The position numbers and the translations under genes were made by a program. The notes below the pieces were generated by a model, which did not search any database, was not told the origin of the DNA, and saw only the letters and a program-made list of their open reading frames with translations. From Blastomussa wellsi (lineage: Eukaryota > Cnidaria > Anthozoa > Scleractinia > Plerogyridae), in contig OX393573.1 of NCBI GenBank assembly GCA_947652115.1, forward strand, positions 1,874,857-1,938,856: a stretch of DNA of 64,000 nt, in the 5' to 3' direction. Positions 23,501-35,500 of the stretch are shown one piece after another; the stretch's first letter is position 1; the number at the start of each line of letters is the position of its first letter.

Positions 23501-26500
23501 ATTTTGTTGTTTGTTGTTGTTGGTACATCACCTTTGTTTACCTTCTGGTTGTAAGGGTAGCTTGATCAACTGAAAGCTAATATCTCTAAGAATTTCCAAA
23601 CACGACCTTCACAGTACATCAGGCAAAATACCAGACTACAATACCAGTAACTTCGTGCCCTGTTATTTGTGAAAACAGCGAATTTGCGGAGACGGGACCT
23701 ACGTTTTATCGACCTTACCCGAGACTGAAGACCGGAGCATCAACTGATCCAGGACGACTACGAGTACGAGATCGACTTTAAGTTGTTCGCGCATACTAAC
23801 AAATTAGCCTCGCCAGAAAACTTCATTTTCCTTTTTATCAGCAGCAAAGTTAGCACGGTCGCAAAATGATAAAACTGCTAACATGTCGATGTCTTGTTTT
23901 CGCCACTACGAGATTCAAATTCGTAACAAGACTGACGACGGCTATGGCGTTTTCCCGCCAAAATTGACGCTGGTCCACACGCGCGCGCTATTTAAGCATT
24001 GCAAACATCTCGGCCTCGTACTCGTCCTTGTCTTAGAATCTAGAAGTCTCTATTTTAAAACCCCGAGTGTTGGTTGCTATGTATAGTCAGTATGTAATAA
24101 CATAGCTACGAACCTTATATCCCTGGTTAGCCATCAGGGAAACCTCGCGATTACGTTTTGCAGCACCGGTTACGCTCCATGCAAATGAGTACACCTCCTT
24201 ATTTGGAAAAAATTCTCTTGGAAAAAGTGACCGTGTTTTAGACTCGAACAGAAAGTCTCCCCAGCCACCGATAGCTATGTCCATTTTTGCAGTGATATTC
24301 GATAAACGCTGCAAGAAGTATTCTTTGAGTTTTTTGTGTGTATTGATGTTGTTATAAGGAAAGTTTAATGTGCTGGCCAACTGTTCACACGCGGGTGATT
24401 TTCGCCATGCTCCCGCGGGAACCTCGTCTCCGCCGAAGTGATAAACGGCCAGCGGTTGTATATCGCGGTGCAGGTCCACCAGCGTTGCCAGGATATACTC
24501 AATTAATGTATAAGTTGAGTTCAAACAGCAGGTGGAAGTTTCATCTGTGAAAATTTGTACAGAAAGATACCGCGATTCATCCTTGAAGTCATTTAAAAGA
24601 AATTGCATAGCATTTTCTTCATCCCCTTGTTGTATCAATCTATCATGGCGAGCTATCATGCTTTTAATAGCTGCGTGACTGTGCCCTGGAAAGTCAAACT
24701 CTGGAATCACTTGAATGTGACGCGCTGTTGCGTGACGAAGTATTTCTCGGTAGTCTTCAGCAGTGTAGTACCCAGTGCCCGAGGTGCTGGTATCGGGGCC
24801 TGAACCGAGTTGAGACATAACACACTTCTTTTCTTGTACGTCATGGCACCTCTTGGATCCAACCTTAAGGTAATAATTGCTTTTTAGTTGAAATTAATGA
24901 AATTAAACTTATGTCTTCCCATCCAATTTATCCCAATAACAGGTGAGAGATTTTTGTCTCCCATGGAAGTTTTTTCTTGCATATTTATTGTATTTGCTAC
25001 TACCGTTTTTCCCTTGCACGAATTTCTTTTGGTTTTCCCCAACCCACCCCCGCCATCACTATTCCAATGGTCCGTCCTTTACCTAAGATCTTAATTCAAA
25101 ACTTTTTACTTGGGACCTTCATTCAGGACTTTATTATTATTATTCAGTTTGTTGGATCAGTTAGATGATTTTTACTCTAGGTGTGGCCGGGCCCTATAGA
25201 AGACTATATTACGCTAGACGAAATACCTTCATACAGGGATAGGATTCACGACATTCACGTAGAAACTTCACTGAGGACCTTAATACTGGACCCGATTCAA
25301 GACCATGCAAGACAAAGATCCTCGTTTGGGAACGTCATTTAGAAGACTTTCATGCAAGACCTTGATTCTCGATCGAACAATCCATGCAGCACTTCGGTGC
25401 AAGGTCTCCGTTTTAAGACCTCCGTTTAGGACCTTCATGCAAAATCTTCCTTGAGGCAATTCACTTAGGATCTTAATCGAAGACCTCCAAGCGTCACCTT
25501 TACTCAAAGACCATTCTGGATCTCCTTAGTTTATACTCCGATCTTTTCTCTAATGAGCTATCTGCTTCAATTTGTTATGAAAATCTTAAGAGAAAGTAGA
25601 AATAGATTCTGCTAAGGAATACGTAGTTTAAAATAAAACAAGCTCTTGCTTACCGAGGTTAGCTCCTCGATTCCTGGTATTTCCAGTCTCCATCCTTCGT
25701 TATCCGACAAATGAAAATGAAACTTGTTCATTTTATACATCGCCATAACGTCAAAAAGTTTCAGAATTTCATCTTTGGGTTTAAAATTACGCGCGACGTC
25801 CACCATCAGTCCGCGATACGAGAAGCGAGGAGAGTCTTTGATTGACACCTGTGGAACCGAGCCTTGGTCGTCCATGAGAGAGAGGAGAGTCTGGACACCA
25901 TAGAAAACCCCAGCGTTTCCTGTCCCTGTGAGTTTGATCAGCTGTTGGGAGACATCCACCTGAAGGTGGTACGACTCACTGGATGACCGATTAGCTGGCA
26001 TTACCAATGGTACCTCACCTAGTGCGAGCTTGATGGCGTTCCTGTCTGTTGTTTGAGACAGAGATTTTTTCAATTGCAGTCTGCCTGGAGAGTACGGGAT
26101 TTATAAATTAGCTTCACTATAGGTAAATATACTCACCACAAACAGACAAGGACGGAGGCATCACGCTGAGAAACAGATTTACCTGCGAGGAAGCTCGTTT
26201 CTTCCTCCAACCCCGGTTGTCCAACCACTATCCATTCACTATCAATTGACAATTTCTTGGACTCATTAAATCCCACAATCTCCAAAGGAGTCGGAATCAC
26301 CAGCAGAGGTGCTTTCCTAAGATCGGCCACATCATTATTGTCAAATCTATCCCAGGATTTCTTCCTCTTTGGAAGGAACACAAAGTCTAGGCTCTCATCA
26401 GCAGTGTTTGGAATGGTCCTTGGTTCAAGACCATCTGCAGCTACGTACCATCTCGGCGCCAGGTCACTCCGCGCTAATGTTGGACCAATGTGGACCATAA

Positions 26501-29500
26501 ATTTCAACAAGTGTCCAGGAAGGATGGGTTTGAAGTCTTTTGTGGGCTCTAACTTATAAGCGCATCCGTTCAAATGTGTAAGTTTTATCGATTTTTCACC
26601 CGGTAATACGTACCCTTCTGGCCTGTGTACAAGATTACCAAGCTCCATTCCAGACATGACGCAAAAGTGTACAGACCACAAATTTTTCTCAATTGGTATC
26701 GAACCCTTGTTACATAAAGTTACTTGTGCTGTTCTGATATCCTCCAAAACGTCGAAGCGAACTTCCAGGTTTTCTGAAATACTGTTGATAACCTCTTGAG
26801 TCAATGGCCTTGTTGTTGTGGGAAAGCTTTTGTCTACTTGTGTGATGCTCTTATCTACAATAACGGATTCGATTTTTGTCCTTGATGAGAATTTCTCATC
26901 TGCTGAAATGACGCTTTCTGGTCCCGTTGATTTGCTTGAAGATGCCAAAATAGTTGTCGGTGTAACCGATATTTCCTTCCTGTCGATTTTCTCCATTAGA
27001 GGAAAGTTTGAAAGGAAGTCGGGAAAAGCAGTCCTCCGTTCGTTGAAAGACTCCTTTGATGGTTTAACCTTTTGAATATCATAAATACTCATTCTATGCT
27101 TCTTAGAAAACGTTTCTTTTACAAGGATACTAGAATTATCTGGGTGAACTGCGGTTTTTCTTAACGTAAAATTGTTTGAAGTTTTGTTTGCTAGCCTTTC
27201 ATCGCCTCTATTTTGTTCATGAAAGCGAGACGAAGGTGAAATATTTAACACTAATGATATATTTGCGTCATTTTGAGACGTTTCTTCCTTAGTATCACGT
27301 AAAATAATTGATTTATCTTCCTTTTCTGAGATTCTTAATTCTGAATTTTCAGAATTAACATGACTGTTTGTAAAAGTGCGTTTCTCTAACGGAGTTTCTA
27401 AAAGTGGTTGAAGTTCGTCTTCATTTGAATATTCTTTGAGATGAGTCCATCCAGGATTCTCTTGGACTCTTTCTGATAATTGATGTGCAAAATTGAACTC
27501 TTTACTCTTTAAAACGTGAATATTAAATTCAGGGGAATGGCCATCTGCAAATAATAATAAGAAACCATTGATGGCTTTATAGGGTAAATACAATTATTAG
27601 GGTCCCGGTAGTTCGCGCTGTGGCTCTTGCATAAATAAACAATTAGTAAATACCGTAACTAAAAAGAAAATTGTTAAAAAGCTCAACAGGTGGAACGGCT
27701 TATCAGTTGGCTATACACTCTTTTTCTTTTATAAGAACCTTTTTTATAAGAACGTTGAGGCTGAAATTAACCAAATTTTTAAGAACGTATTTAGAACATT
27801 CCCCAGGCTGAGACTCGATTAAGAAAGTTTTTTATTTGCTCACTGTATATTAAAATGTTGGTTAACGGAAGCTTTGCTGCACGTATTTCATGTGAACTTT
27901 TTCTGCGTTTTTGCCACAAAATCTGGTAAATTTATGTACCGTTGCAAACCTCTATGTTCAATGCTTTTTCTAAAGCCAAATTTAACCAGAGTTGGTTGGC
28001 AAGACATCTCGCACGTGGCATCAGAGCAAGTCGTGCAAGTATGTTCAAGCAACTTTATACCATATCTCAGCAAGCAATGCACTTTGATAGGTTTCCTGGT
28101 CACCTCCGCATTAATTTATTGAAATACTATACCATGTAAATTAAAGAACATCTTTAAGAACGTTGACAGCCTCAAATGGCAAAAAAATATAAGAACGCTC
28201 AGCCTCAGGTACAAAGTTAGACGTTCCTATATATAAAAAAGAGTGTATACAGAACGCTGAGGAGTCGATGTAGTTTGTTTACACACGTAACACGAGGAAG
28301 AACTCTCTGTACGTGCACAAAGATAGAATTGGTGCGTGATTTTTTTTTGGAGCCGGTTGGTTTTTGTGCAGGGTGGAAAATCGGAGAAATCCCCACCAGC
28401 ATGCCTTTGGCGCCAGGCGGGGAGGCGGGGAGGCGAGAGCTCTCACCACCCTAATGTGGTCCCTGAAAATCCAGACTAAATTCATGCGGTCTAACCACAG
28501 TTAAGAAATAGAAGACGTGTATATTAGCAGGAGCTATTATGGTTCCTGGTAATAGGCCATTTCCGAGTTCCCTTTTCCCTCAGTTTTAAAACGAGTCTAA
28601 GTGCGAAACTATTCATACGGAAATTTTTTTTCATAAGGAAACTTGTTTTGCATGCGAATGAAGATGCAGGTAAAACACATTTGCATATGAATGGTTTCCC
28701 ACTTAGACTCGTTTTGACGCTGAGGCAGAAGAGAACTCGAAAATGACCTTTTACATACAATCCATGCCACCTGGGCCGGACACGAGAATGAATTTGGGAA
28801 ATTTAAAAGGTCTCCGTTGTACGTTCACACTGAAGTGTTGTAAAGTTCTTATCTTCCAGACGTACGAAACATAAACAGGTGGAAATCAGCTCTAATGAAC
28901 CTCGCCCCCCCCCCCACCCTGCGGATTCCCATTGTGCAAAACAAAATTCTGAAAAAAATATTCCGTTCTTCGGAGTATCATTCAGACACTGTTTACACGG
29001 ACGCGGTTTCATTTGTAACTTTAACGCATCACTTTCGATGCGGGTTGTTTTGAAAACGCTGTGGAACATGAACGTGGAAAACGGTTAGATGGGCTCCTAA
29101 AGGTTTAAAACCACGTCGTTTTCGGGCGGTTTCGATGTCATGAAACCGTGTCGATAGGAAAACGTGTTCGTGTAAACTTAGCCTGAAAAACTCTTCAGTT
29201 TCAAATAAACAAGGCCGAAAAATCCTCAAAGCTGTTTTCAGGATCTCTCTGCCAACTGATATCAATGCAAGAAATGGTTGAACCGCTGAAAAAACCGCTG
29301 TAAATGAAGTCGATATAAGTAAGTCAGCTTAGCTCATACTGCGGGAAGCTCTTAGAACTTCCCTCCCAGCGTTAATAGATGTTGTATATTATGTTAGTCA
29401 GTTTTGTTTTGTTTTTGCTTAGAGTAGATTAGCGGTCGAATGATATGCCGGTCACCCAAACGACTGACATGCAGATCCCACGCTCTATTACTGTTGTGTT

Positions 29501-30707
29501 ATATAGATTTACTTAAAAAAGACGAGAAACGACTCTGAGCAAGTTAAAAAAATAAACGCAAGTTAACCCGTCGATAGCATTTGCAGGCGATAACGGGGCC
29601 AAAAGACCCGAAGTTAATCAAAATGTTCGAAGTTGGATGCCTGGTTGGTACAATATCTCATGATGGAACAATATCTCCTAGTGGTCCATAGTAACGGCGT
29701 CGACTTTGAAAATATGCAGACTGAAAAAATAATAAAACTTTTTCCTTACTGATTAATATTCTACACTTTCTGTCAATATTTATTACCTGTTTGAAAGGCA
29801 GAACCTCGGTTTATAAACGATTGATTAACGTGGAAAAATTGTCCGTCCTGCATTTTAATTTTGTTTCCGCTTACAAATTTATGAACTGCCATGTTTAATC
29901 CACCGTTGGCTCCAGTTCAACTCTATGTTGGTTACAAAATTTGGAGTCAGTTTCAAATTCAAACTTTTATGAGTGGATGAATGGAGTTTGGTACGCATTC
30001 TAATTGTTATGTGACCATAAAGTCCATACAATACATCAAAGAATTGTTTTATTTGTTGTTATCGTTCAGTTCGCCCGAGTTCGTTGATCGTTATGCAGGA
30101 GTGAGTTTAAGCAACCATGACGGACAGACGGAAGGGATAAAATCATTTATATTTCGACGACTATTTTGAAAGCATTTCGCGGCTATACAGTTACTGTTCT
30201 CTTATGTTTTTCAGTTCTTTTAAGGTTTTCAGGTCAGTGTCAGAGCTGTCCGCTAGCTAAATATGTAAGCAATAAGAAATTTAAAATCATGCCAAGTGGA
30301 AACATGAATATTCTGCACAAAACATGGCATATATAAACTAGTCATGCATTTTAATGTTGTTGTTATTTTTAGTTGTGAAATATGCCAAGATCTGTAGATG
30401 TCTTGTCGAGCCTTTTTCACTCTATTTAAAAGCAGAGCTACGGCCCACTTGATGTAATCTTGTCAACACAGTGACTTCTTCCTAGCCGTCTTATTTTACG
30501 TAAATGTATTTAAACTTGTTAGCATCATTCTCTTGCGACTCAGTTACAGAGTCGCAGAATATATATTACAGTTGACTTACCGAACTCATCCTTGTCTCGC
30601 AGCGTAATGTTATTCAAAATGATAAAGACACCGACGTTTAAAGCCAAGATTAAAAAAAGCAGAATTCTAAAACGCGGAAAAGAAACGTATCGACATATGC
30701 CACGCAT
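20566..30707 (-). CDS. GH20-3: chitobiase-like beta-N-acetylhexosaminidase with long stem, predicted type II membrane protein
   Basis: Minus-strand exons 30707-30581, 27544-26183, 26084-25654, 24863-24114, 23199-22995, 22378-22126, 21469-21335, 20818-20566; GT/AG and phase-consistent, 1171 residues. The ATG at 30707 was chosen; the same frame upstream has only a GTG. A basic start and one hydrophobic segment (about residues 14-31) suggest a signal anchor. Residues 43-295 are a hydrophilic, Ser/Thr/Lys/Glu-rich stem with five N-glycosylation sequons and no recognised domain, absent from the other four. Then CHB_HEX, GH20b (ending HFHLSDNEGWRLEIPG), the barrel with Asp786-Glu787 in HFGGDEV, VWGETIRT, and CHB_HEX_C. 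Catalytic residues look intact; TDDE reads SDNE and WEDG reads WGDF. The 83-residue last exon adds a charged Lys/Glu/Gln-rich tail. Converges on GH20-2, diverges from GH20-4. Confidence 0.88.
21522..21849. mobile_element. Non-autonomous element, TTCTCGTCCCC family, full-length
   Basis: Ends 'cattctcgtccccatagccc' and its complement, continuing through 'cgtttctct', give terminal inverted repeats near 40 bp. A third internal half-copy near 21580 and 21770 suggests nested or repeated ends. It fills intron 6 of GH20-3 between exons 7 and 6. Confidence 0.75.
22560..22756 (+). repeat. SINE copy ending in a poly-G run
   Basis: 'gtgcctctctccaccctgca', 'aaatggctac', 'tggcgtcccatccagtggga' parallel the SINE at 37083-37372. 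It ends in about 18 G residues (22739-22754). Intron 5 of GH20-3, opposite strand. The head is too diverged to show a good A box. Confidence 0.6.
25085..25515. repeat. Degenerate tandem repeat of a GACCTTCA-type unit
   Basis: In about 430 bases the words 'ggaccttcat', 'gaccttcattcagga', 'gaggaccttaata', 'aagaccttgattc', 'aagacctccgttta' and 'ggatcttaatcgaa' recur every 17-25 bases with drift. No single clean period can be seen by eye. Intron 3 of GH20-3. Confidence 0.6.
27712..28249. mobile_element. Non-autonomous element with TATACACTCTTTTT ends
   Basis: A 14-bp terminal inverted repeat (TATACACTCTTTTT) with related subterminal words ('taagaacgttgaggctg' and 'taagaacgctcagcctc') bounds 540 bp of non-coding DNA in intron 1 of GH20-3. 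Confidence 0.7.
28555..28748. mobile_element. MITE with GGCCATTTCCGAGTTC ends
   Basis: Arms of about 60 bp pair, including 'aaaacgagtctaagtg' and its complement. About 195 bp in intron 1 of GH20-3. Confidence 0.7.
28750..30580. other. Remainder of GH20-3 intron 1
   Basis: It contains a poly-C run near 28908-28917 and a stretch at 28990-29180 with words such as 'gtttacacggacgcggtttc' that look repeat-derived. I see no gene or clear regulatory signal. Confidence 0.4.
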
Positions 30708-32574
30708 AGTGTTGTCTGCTGCTTGCACACAAACGATGCTTACGTCTGCATGCCACGGACTGCCATTTGCTCAAACACTGTTACAAAGGCCGAACTGGCG
30801 TTGTACATTTACGCCAGAACGCTTTGAAAAATACTGGGTGATCGCGTACAAAACAAAACCAGTGTATGTTGGACCGGTCGTTACTGTCACAGAGGCCCGA
30901 TCATCTCGGCTAGCAGTTGTTGTGCGGACAAAAAGGATCGCGGGCTCAGGAGGACGAGAAAAGGTGACCAAGTTGAGAAAACCTCGGATCGGTGTCTAGT
31001 TTACGTTACATATGATCTTAAATCTTAATGGAATTCATGGCGTAGGCGGGGCATTTGAACGGAGCTGAGATTTCTGTTCAAACACCCTGCCCCAGGGCAT
31101 TTGTGGATGATCAAAATAGTCACTAAAAGTCAATAAAATGTTGCTAAAAAGTCCACCAAAACGGCCAAAAGTCCCCACTGCTGTCACCCCCACCTATCCC
31201 CCCATCTGGCTTAACATTTATACGTGCATAACGTAAGCGCGCGAATGGCCGGCCAGCAATTTAAATGTTAGCACGGGAGGCTGGGACGACAGCGCTCCGG
31301 TGACTTAAACTCTTAAATGATAAATGTAGAATATGGCTAAACAAACAAAAGCGCTTTTGCTAAGGCCAGAAAGATCAACCAAGGCTGGGTTGGCGAAAAA
31401 TCATTCTTTTTTTACCTTCGCCTAGCCTGGAACCGACATTGTCATTTTCACATTAGCAGTGACGTGGACGGTGCATAAACAAAAAACTTAAAGAGCTGAA
31501 AACTCTATAATTCTTGTGAAACCACCGACTTTTCAGTCCCAAAAAAAGATGTTCTTCTGGATTTTCATGTATGAAAAAGGATGTTAACGTTATTTGAACT
31601 CCCAACCGGTGTATTCCCCTTTGGCAAAAGGCTCGAATAAAACCACCTGTGAAACTGTATCAATATTAAACTGTTGGCATCCTTCAGTTGTTGCTATCGC
31701 AACCTTTCTAGCCAATCAAAGAACAAGAAGCTCCACGTGTGATTGTATGATTGACTCCGCCTCTCAGATTTGTGTCTGCTGGTTTCTGATTGGATCAGGA
31801 ATGGGGAAGCCAATGAAAAGATGTCAAAAAGCAATCAATCAAAACCTTAAAGGGGCACAGTCATCGTAAACAAAGCCAACTTGGGCAGTGTATAAAATTG
31901 CCTTCAAATCAAAGGAAACCTTGAAATAGTAGTTTACTAAGGAAGAAAAACACCAAAGATGCATTAATAAACTAGGAAGAATCACGGATGGCTTTAAATG
32001 AGGAAGATTGAGAAGCATTGTGATTCACAAATTTGAAAAATTTAGGCTAAACTTTTCAAACTGTGTCATTCGCAACCGAGCTCCTTTAAGCTTCTTTTAA
32101 AACTGTAATACTCTTTCAGTCGAACTATGTATAGGGAAATTGTCAAAAATAGACTACTTCTAGATAGCCAGCAGTAATCTTCAACAGGTAGTGTTGTACA
32201 CAGCTGTGTGTTTTCTTGTTCAACAGGAAAAGCGTGACAGCGTCCATGATTCGAAATGATTATATGTAGACTTTGAAACAGAAATATTTAGTCTGGTGTA
32301 TTCGCAGCCATTTGGAGTTGAAGGGAACCTGTCAGGAACAGCAACGTCATTCACTATCGTGTTAACACAAGACATCACATTTTATCTCCCGCAATGACTC
32401 AGTGAAGGCATATATCAAAGGTAGCCTATAAAATGTCATTGGTTGTGTGATCAGCTTGTGAGGTTTTAGCAGTGCGGTTCGATGTAATTCCAGATGTAAA
32501 ACTGAACCGACTGCTTACGCGGAAAGGCCATCGTCTATGCCCACAATCTTCCATTGCCTGTTCCACTGGATAAA
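30708..32574. other. Divergent spacer between GH20-3 and GH20-4
   Basis: It holds the expected promoters of both genes. A MITE-type end lies at 30895-30962 and another at 31200-31232. A TATA-like box at 32427 faces GH20-4. Plus-strand ORFs at 30592-30999 and 31594-31869 have no recognisable content. No gene supported. Confidence 0.55.
32427..32433 (+). promoter_or_regulatory. TATA-like box upstream of GH20-4
   Basis: TATAAAA lies 142 bases before the ATG, a position that would allow a 5' UTR of about 110 bases. No initiator or transcript data support it further. Confidence 0.4.
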
Positions 32575-35500
32575 ATGCAAGGACAGAAGACCCTTTTTGC
32601 TGTTGTGGTTTTATTGGGACTGATTGTCCAAGGTTTGTTCTTTTAATTTAAAAATTGTAGAAATATATCGCCACTTTCACTTGACTTTGACGTTAAGTAG
32701 TGTAACGCTCTTAAGTTTTGACTGCATTCAGTTAACAGTTTTCAGTTTTGGTTTCTTTAATTCACATGAAAATAATGTACATAGTCTTAGAAACTATCCG
32801 TTTTTTAAATTAATGCTGCAGAAATGTATAAGCTGAAATTATTCTAGACCAAAGAAAAAGTAGCGGAAAATTTGGAATTGGTCGATGTGACTTTCAAAAA
32901 TATTCGTACAAAGAATCTCTATTAAAATAATTTTGATTTTGGAATCCGGCTTTATCAACAACTTGTTCAATACATTTTGTTAGAGAACAGCACGATTGAT
33001 TCAGTTAAGATGATTCAGGTAAGTCTTGACAAAGAAGTTATGTTAATGATAAAAATTGATATTCGATCTGTCGTCGCTTTCAGCCTTCAGCCAACAATTG
33101 GACCAGTCGACACTGGATTATATCGCAACGCATCTTGGGATTCGTTATGACGTCATCGACAACTTTCAAGACACCTGGAAAACATACCGCGTCCGCATGA
33201 CCCTAGAAAACACGGGCTCAAAGGCGATTTCCAATGGACCCTGGGCCATCTATCTGTGTCACATCCGGGTTATCGAGCCAGCTCACACAAAACACAATCC
33301 TGGTGGTTACGTCATTCCTGGTAGCCATGGTATCAAAGTGACGCACATAAATGGATGTAAACACAAGTTTGAACCCACTGCAAGCTTCCCTGGCTTGGCT
33401 GGTTTCCAGTCCATCGCGGTAGATTTTGACGCGGAAAACTGGGACGTGGCAAGAACGGATGTAATGCCAAACTGGTATATCGCCGCTGAAGGATTGCAGG
33501 CTCGCACGATCACCAGCACTGCAGGGGAAGATCTGTCTTTTGTTGGGCCGTTTGATGCGCCGAACAAATGGAAGCGAATTACGTCTGATAGATACGACCC
33601 TTACACGCCACAGAAGCGTTACAACATTAACAATATCGTGGATTTGAAAAAACCTGGTCAGTTGATCGTACCAAGTCCTTCGGAGATCATCGGCCTTGAT
33701 GAGACGCGAAAAATCAACCTGGGAACAGGTGACTGGTCAATTGTCGCTGGCGCAGAGTTGAGGAATGAAGCTTCTTTCTTGGCAGGTAATGCAACTGTTT
33801 CTAGTCTATGAAATATGTAACGCTGTTGCTCCTAAAAATGCTATGTAGCATTGACAGTATTTGGTCAATATATACAACTTTTTGAAAGATGTAAAAATTT
33901 AAAGCATAAAATTGTACCTGAAAACTTTTCATCAATAAATAATAATTGTACATCAATAATTGTACATGTACTTCGTTACATTTTAAGAATGGTTATCTAA
34001 ATATAAGAACATAAACATTATAAGATTCATCTTTTCAACTGCCACCATTTTCTATATTACAAATACCAGTTTTACTGGTATTGAGTGTACTATTTGCAGG
34101 TAAGAAAATAAACGCATGCCAAATATATTCCTTAACTGACCGTTATCTTAATTTGTGACACTGAAAAAAAATAACAATAACAAGAGATGACAGAAGTACA
34201 GAGTGCATAGCTTTATGTCACTGAGCAAAACATTTTTAAAATTCTTAGCGCAAGAGTTTCTTCGCATCTCTGTAGTTAGTCAGGTGCTTTTTCTGTCGGG
34301 ATACGGGGTATTCGGTAGGGTTGCTTGCCCCGTGCACAACCCTCCTAGATAGGTACTACCCAGTCGTGTTGATGCCAAAAATTGTCAACTTCGGATAATT
34401 TATGGCACAGCCTCAGGGAAGGAGACTGACGATTAAGGATCGAAAGGTTCAAAACACCAGGCTACGAAAAGGTCTCACTGGATGAGAACACATCTGTGCC
34501 CACAAAAACGTCCGCTCAAATTATGCCGTTATTATTTATTGCCAGGCAAACTGGGGCTTCAGCTGGATTATTTGAGCGCTTTTCGAAAGTTAAACCTGAA
34601 ACTTGGGGAAATAAAAATCGTTGGCGTTAAAACCGAGAACAAGGAGGCATACAGTCTGCAGGTTGATGCCGATTTGCATGGCATTACAATCATTGGCAAT
34701 ACAGCGACGGGGGTATTTTATGGAGCCCAGTCCTTACTCAGTCTGTCTGAACCAGACGGCATGGTGCCTCACGTGACTATCAATGATGCACCGCGGTACG
34801 AGTATCGTGGCATGGAATTGGATGTTGGACGCAACTTCATGCCCAAGAGTGAGGTTCTGAAGATGATCGAGGTTATGGCAATGTACAAGCTGAACAAGTT
34901 TCACTTTCACCTCACTGATGACGAAGGATGGAGGCTAGAGATTCCCGGATTACCGGAACTTACCGAGGTTTGTTTTGACATACCCCGGATGTAAAAAGAG
35001 CAGATAAAATGTATCAGCTATTAGGGATTCGTTCACTAGGTGAAGCTATGTGTAGTTTGCAAAGGTAATAAAATGGTTTCAAAGCAATGACCAATTGGGA
35101 ATCCAAAAAGAGGAGATGGGGAGGGAGAGTTCTAATTACGTACACCTTCATTACCCGTACAAAGGAAGATCTGAGTGCAGGCGCCTTTCATTCTCCAATA
35201 AAATGAGTTAAGGCAAAGAAAAACAACATAAAGATTTCCTGGACACCCAGACTCCTTCCTGAGATCCTTCACTGTAACAAAGTCAATCAACAAGGCGTGG
35301 CATTGGGATGGTTCAAGAGATGGCTGAGGAGAGGCACATTATAACATAATCTCCAGTGCTAGTTTGACTTTGAATGCAAAACAGAGTTTTAAAAAAATGT
35401 AGCGTATTTTTTGTAGTAGTCGTTTCATTTGCTTCCTTCCATTCTCTCAAGGTTGGATCAAAACGCTGCCATGACCTGAAGGAAGAAAAATGCCTCGGAT

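Noticed and set aside
30708..30728. Upstream start for GH20-3
   Set aside because: The upstream codon is GTG; the first in-frame ATG is at 30707 and already precedes the hydrophobic anchor.
30592..30999. Plus-strand ORF of 135 residues
   Set aside because: It overlaps the first exon of GH20-3 in antisense and ends in a MITE-family sequence.
33084..33092. Second acceptor seven bases downstream in GH20-4 exon 2
   Set aside because: Using it would shift the frame and break the CHB_HEX domain.
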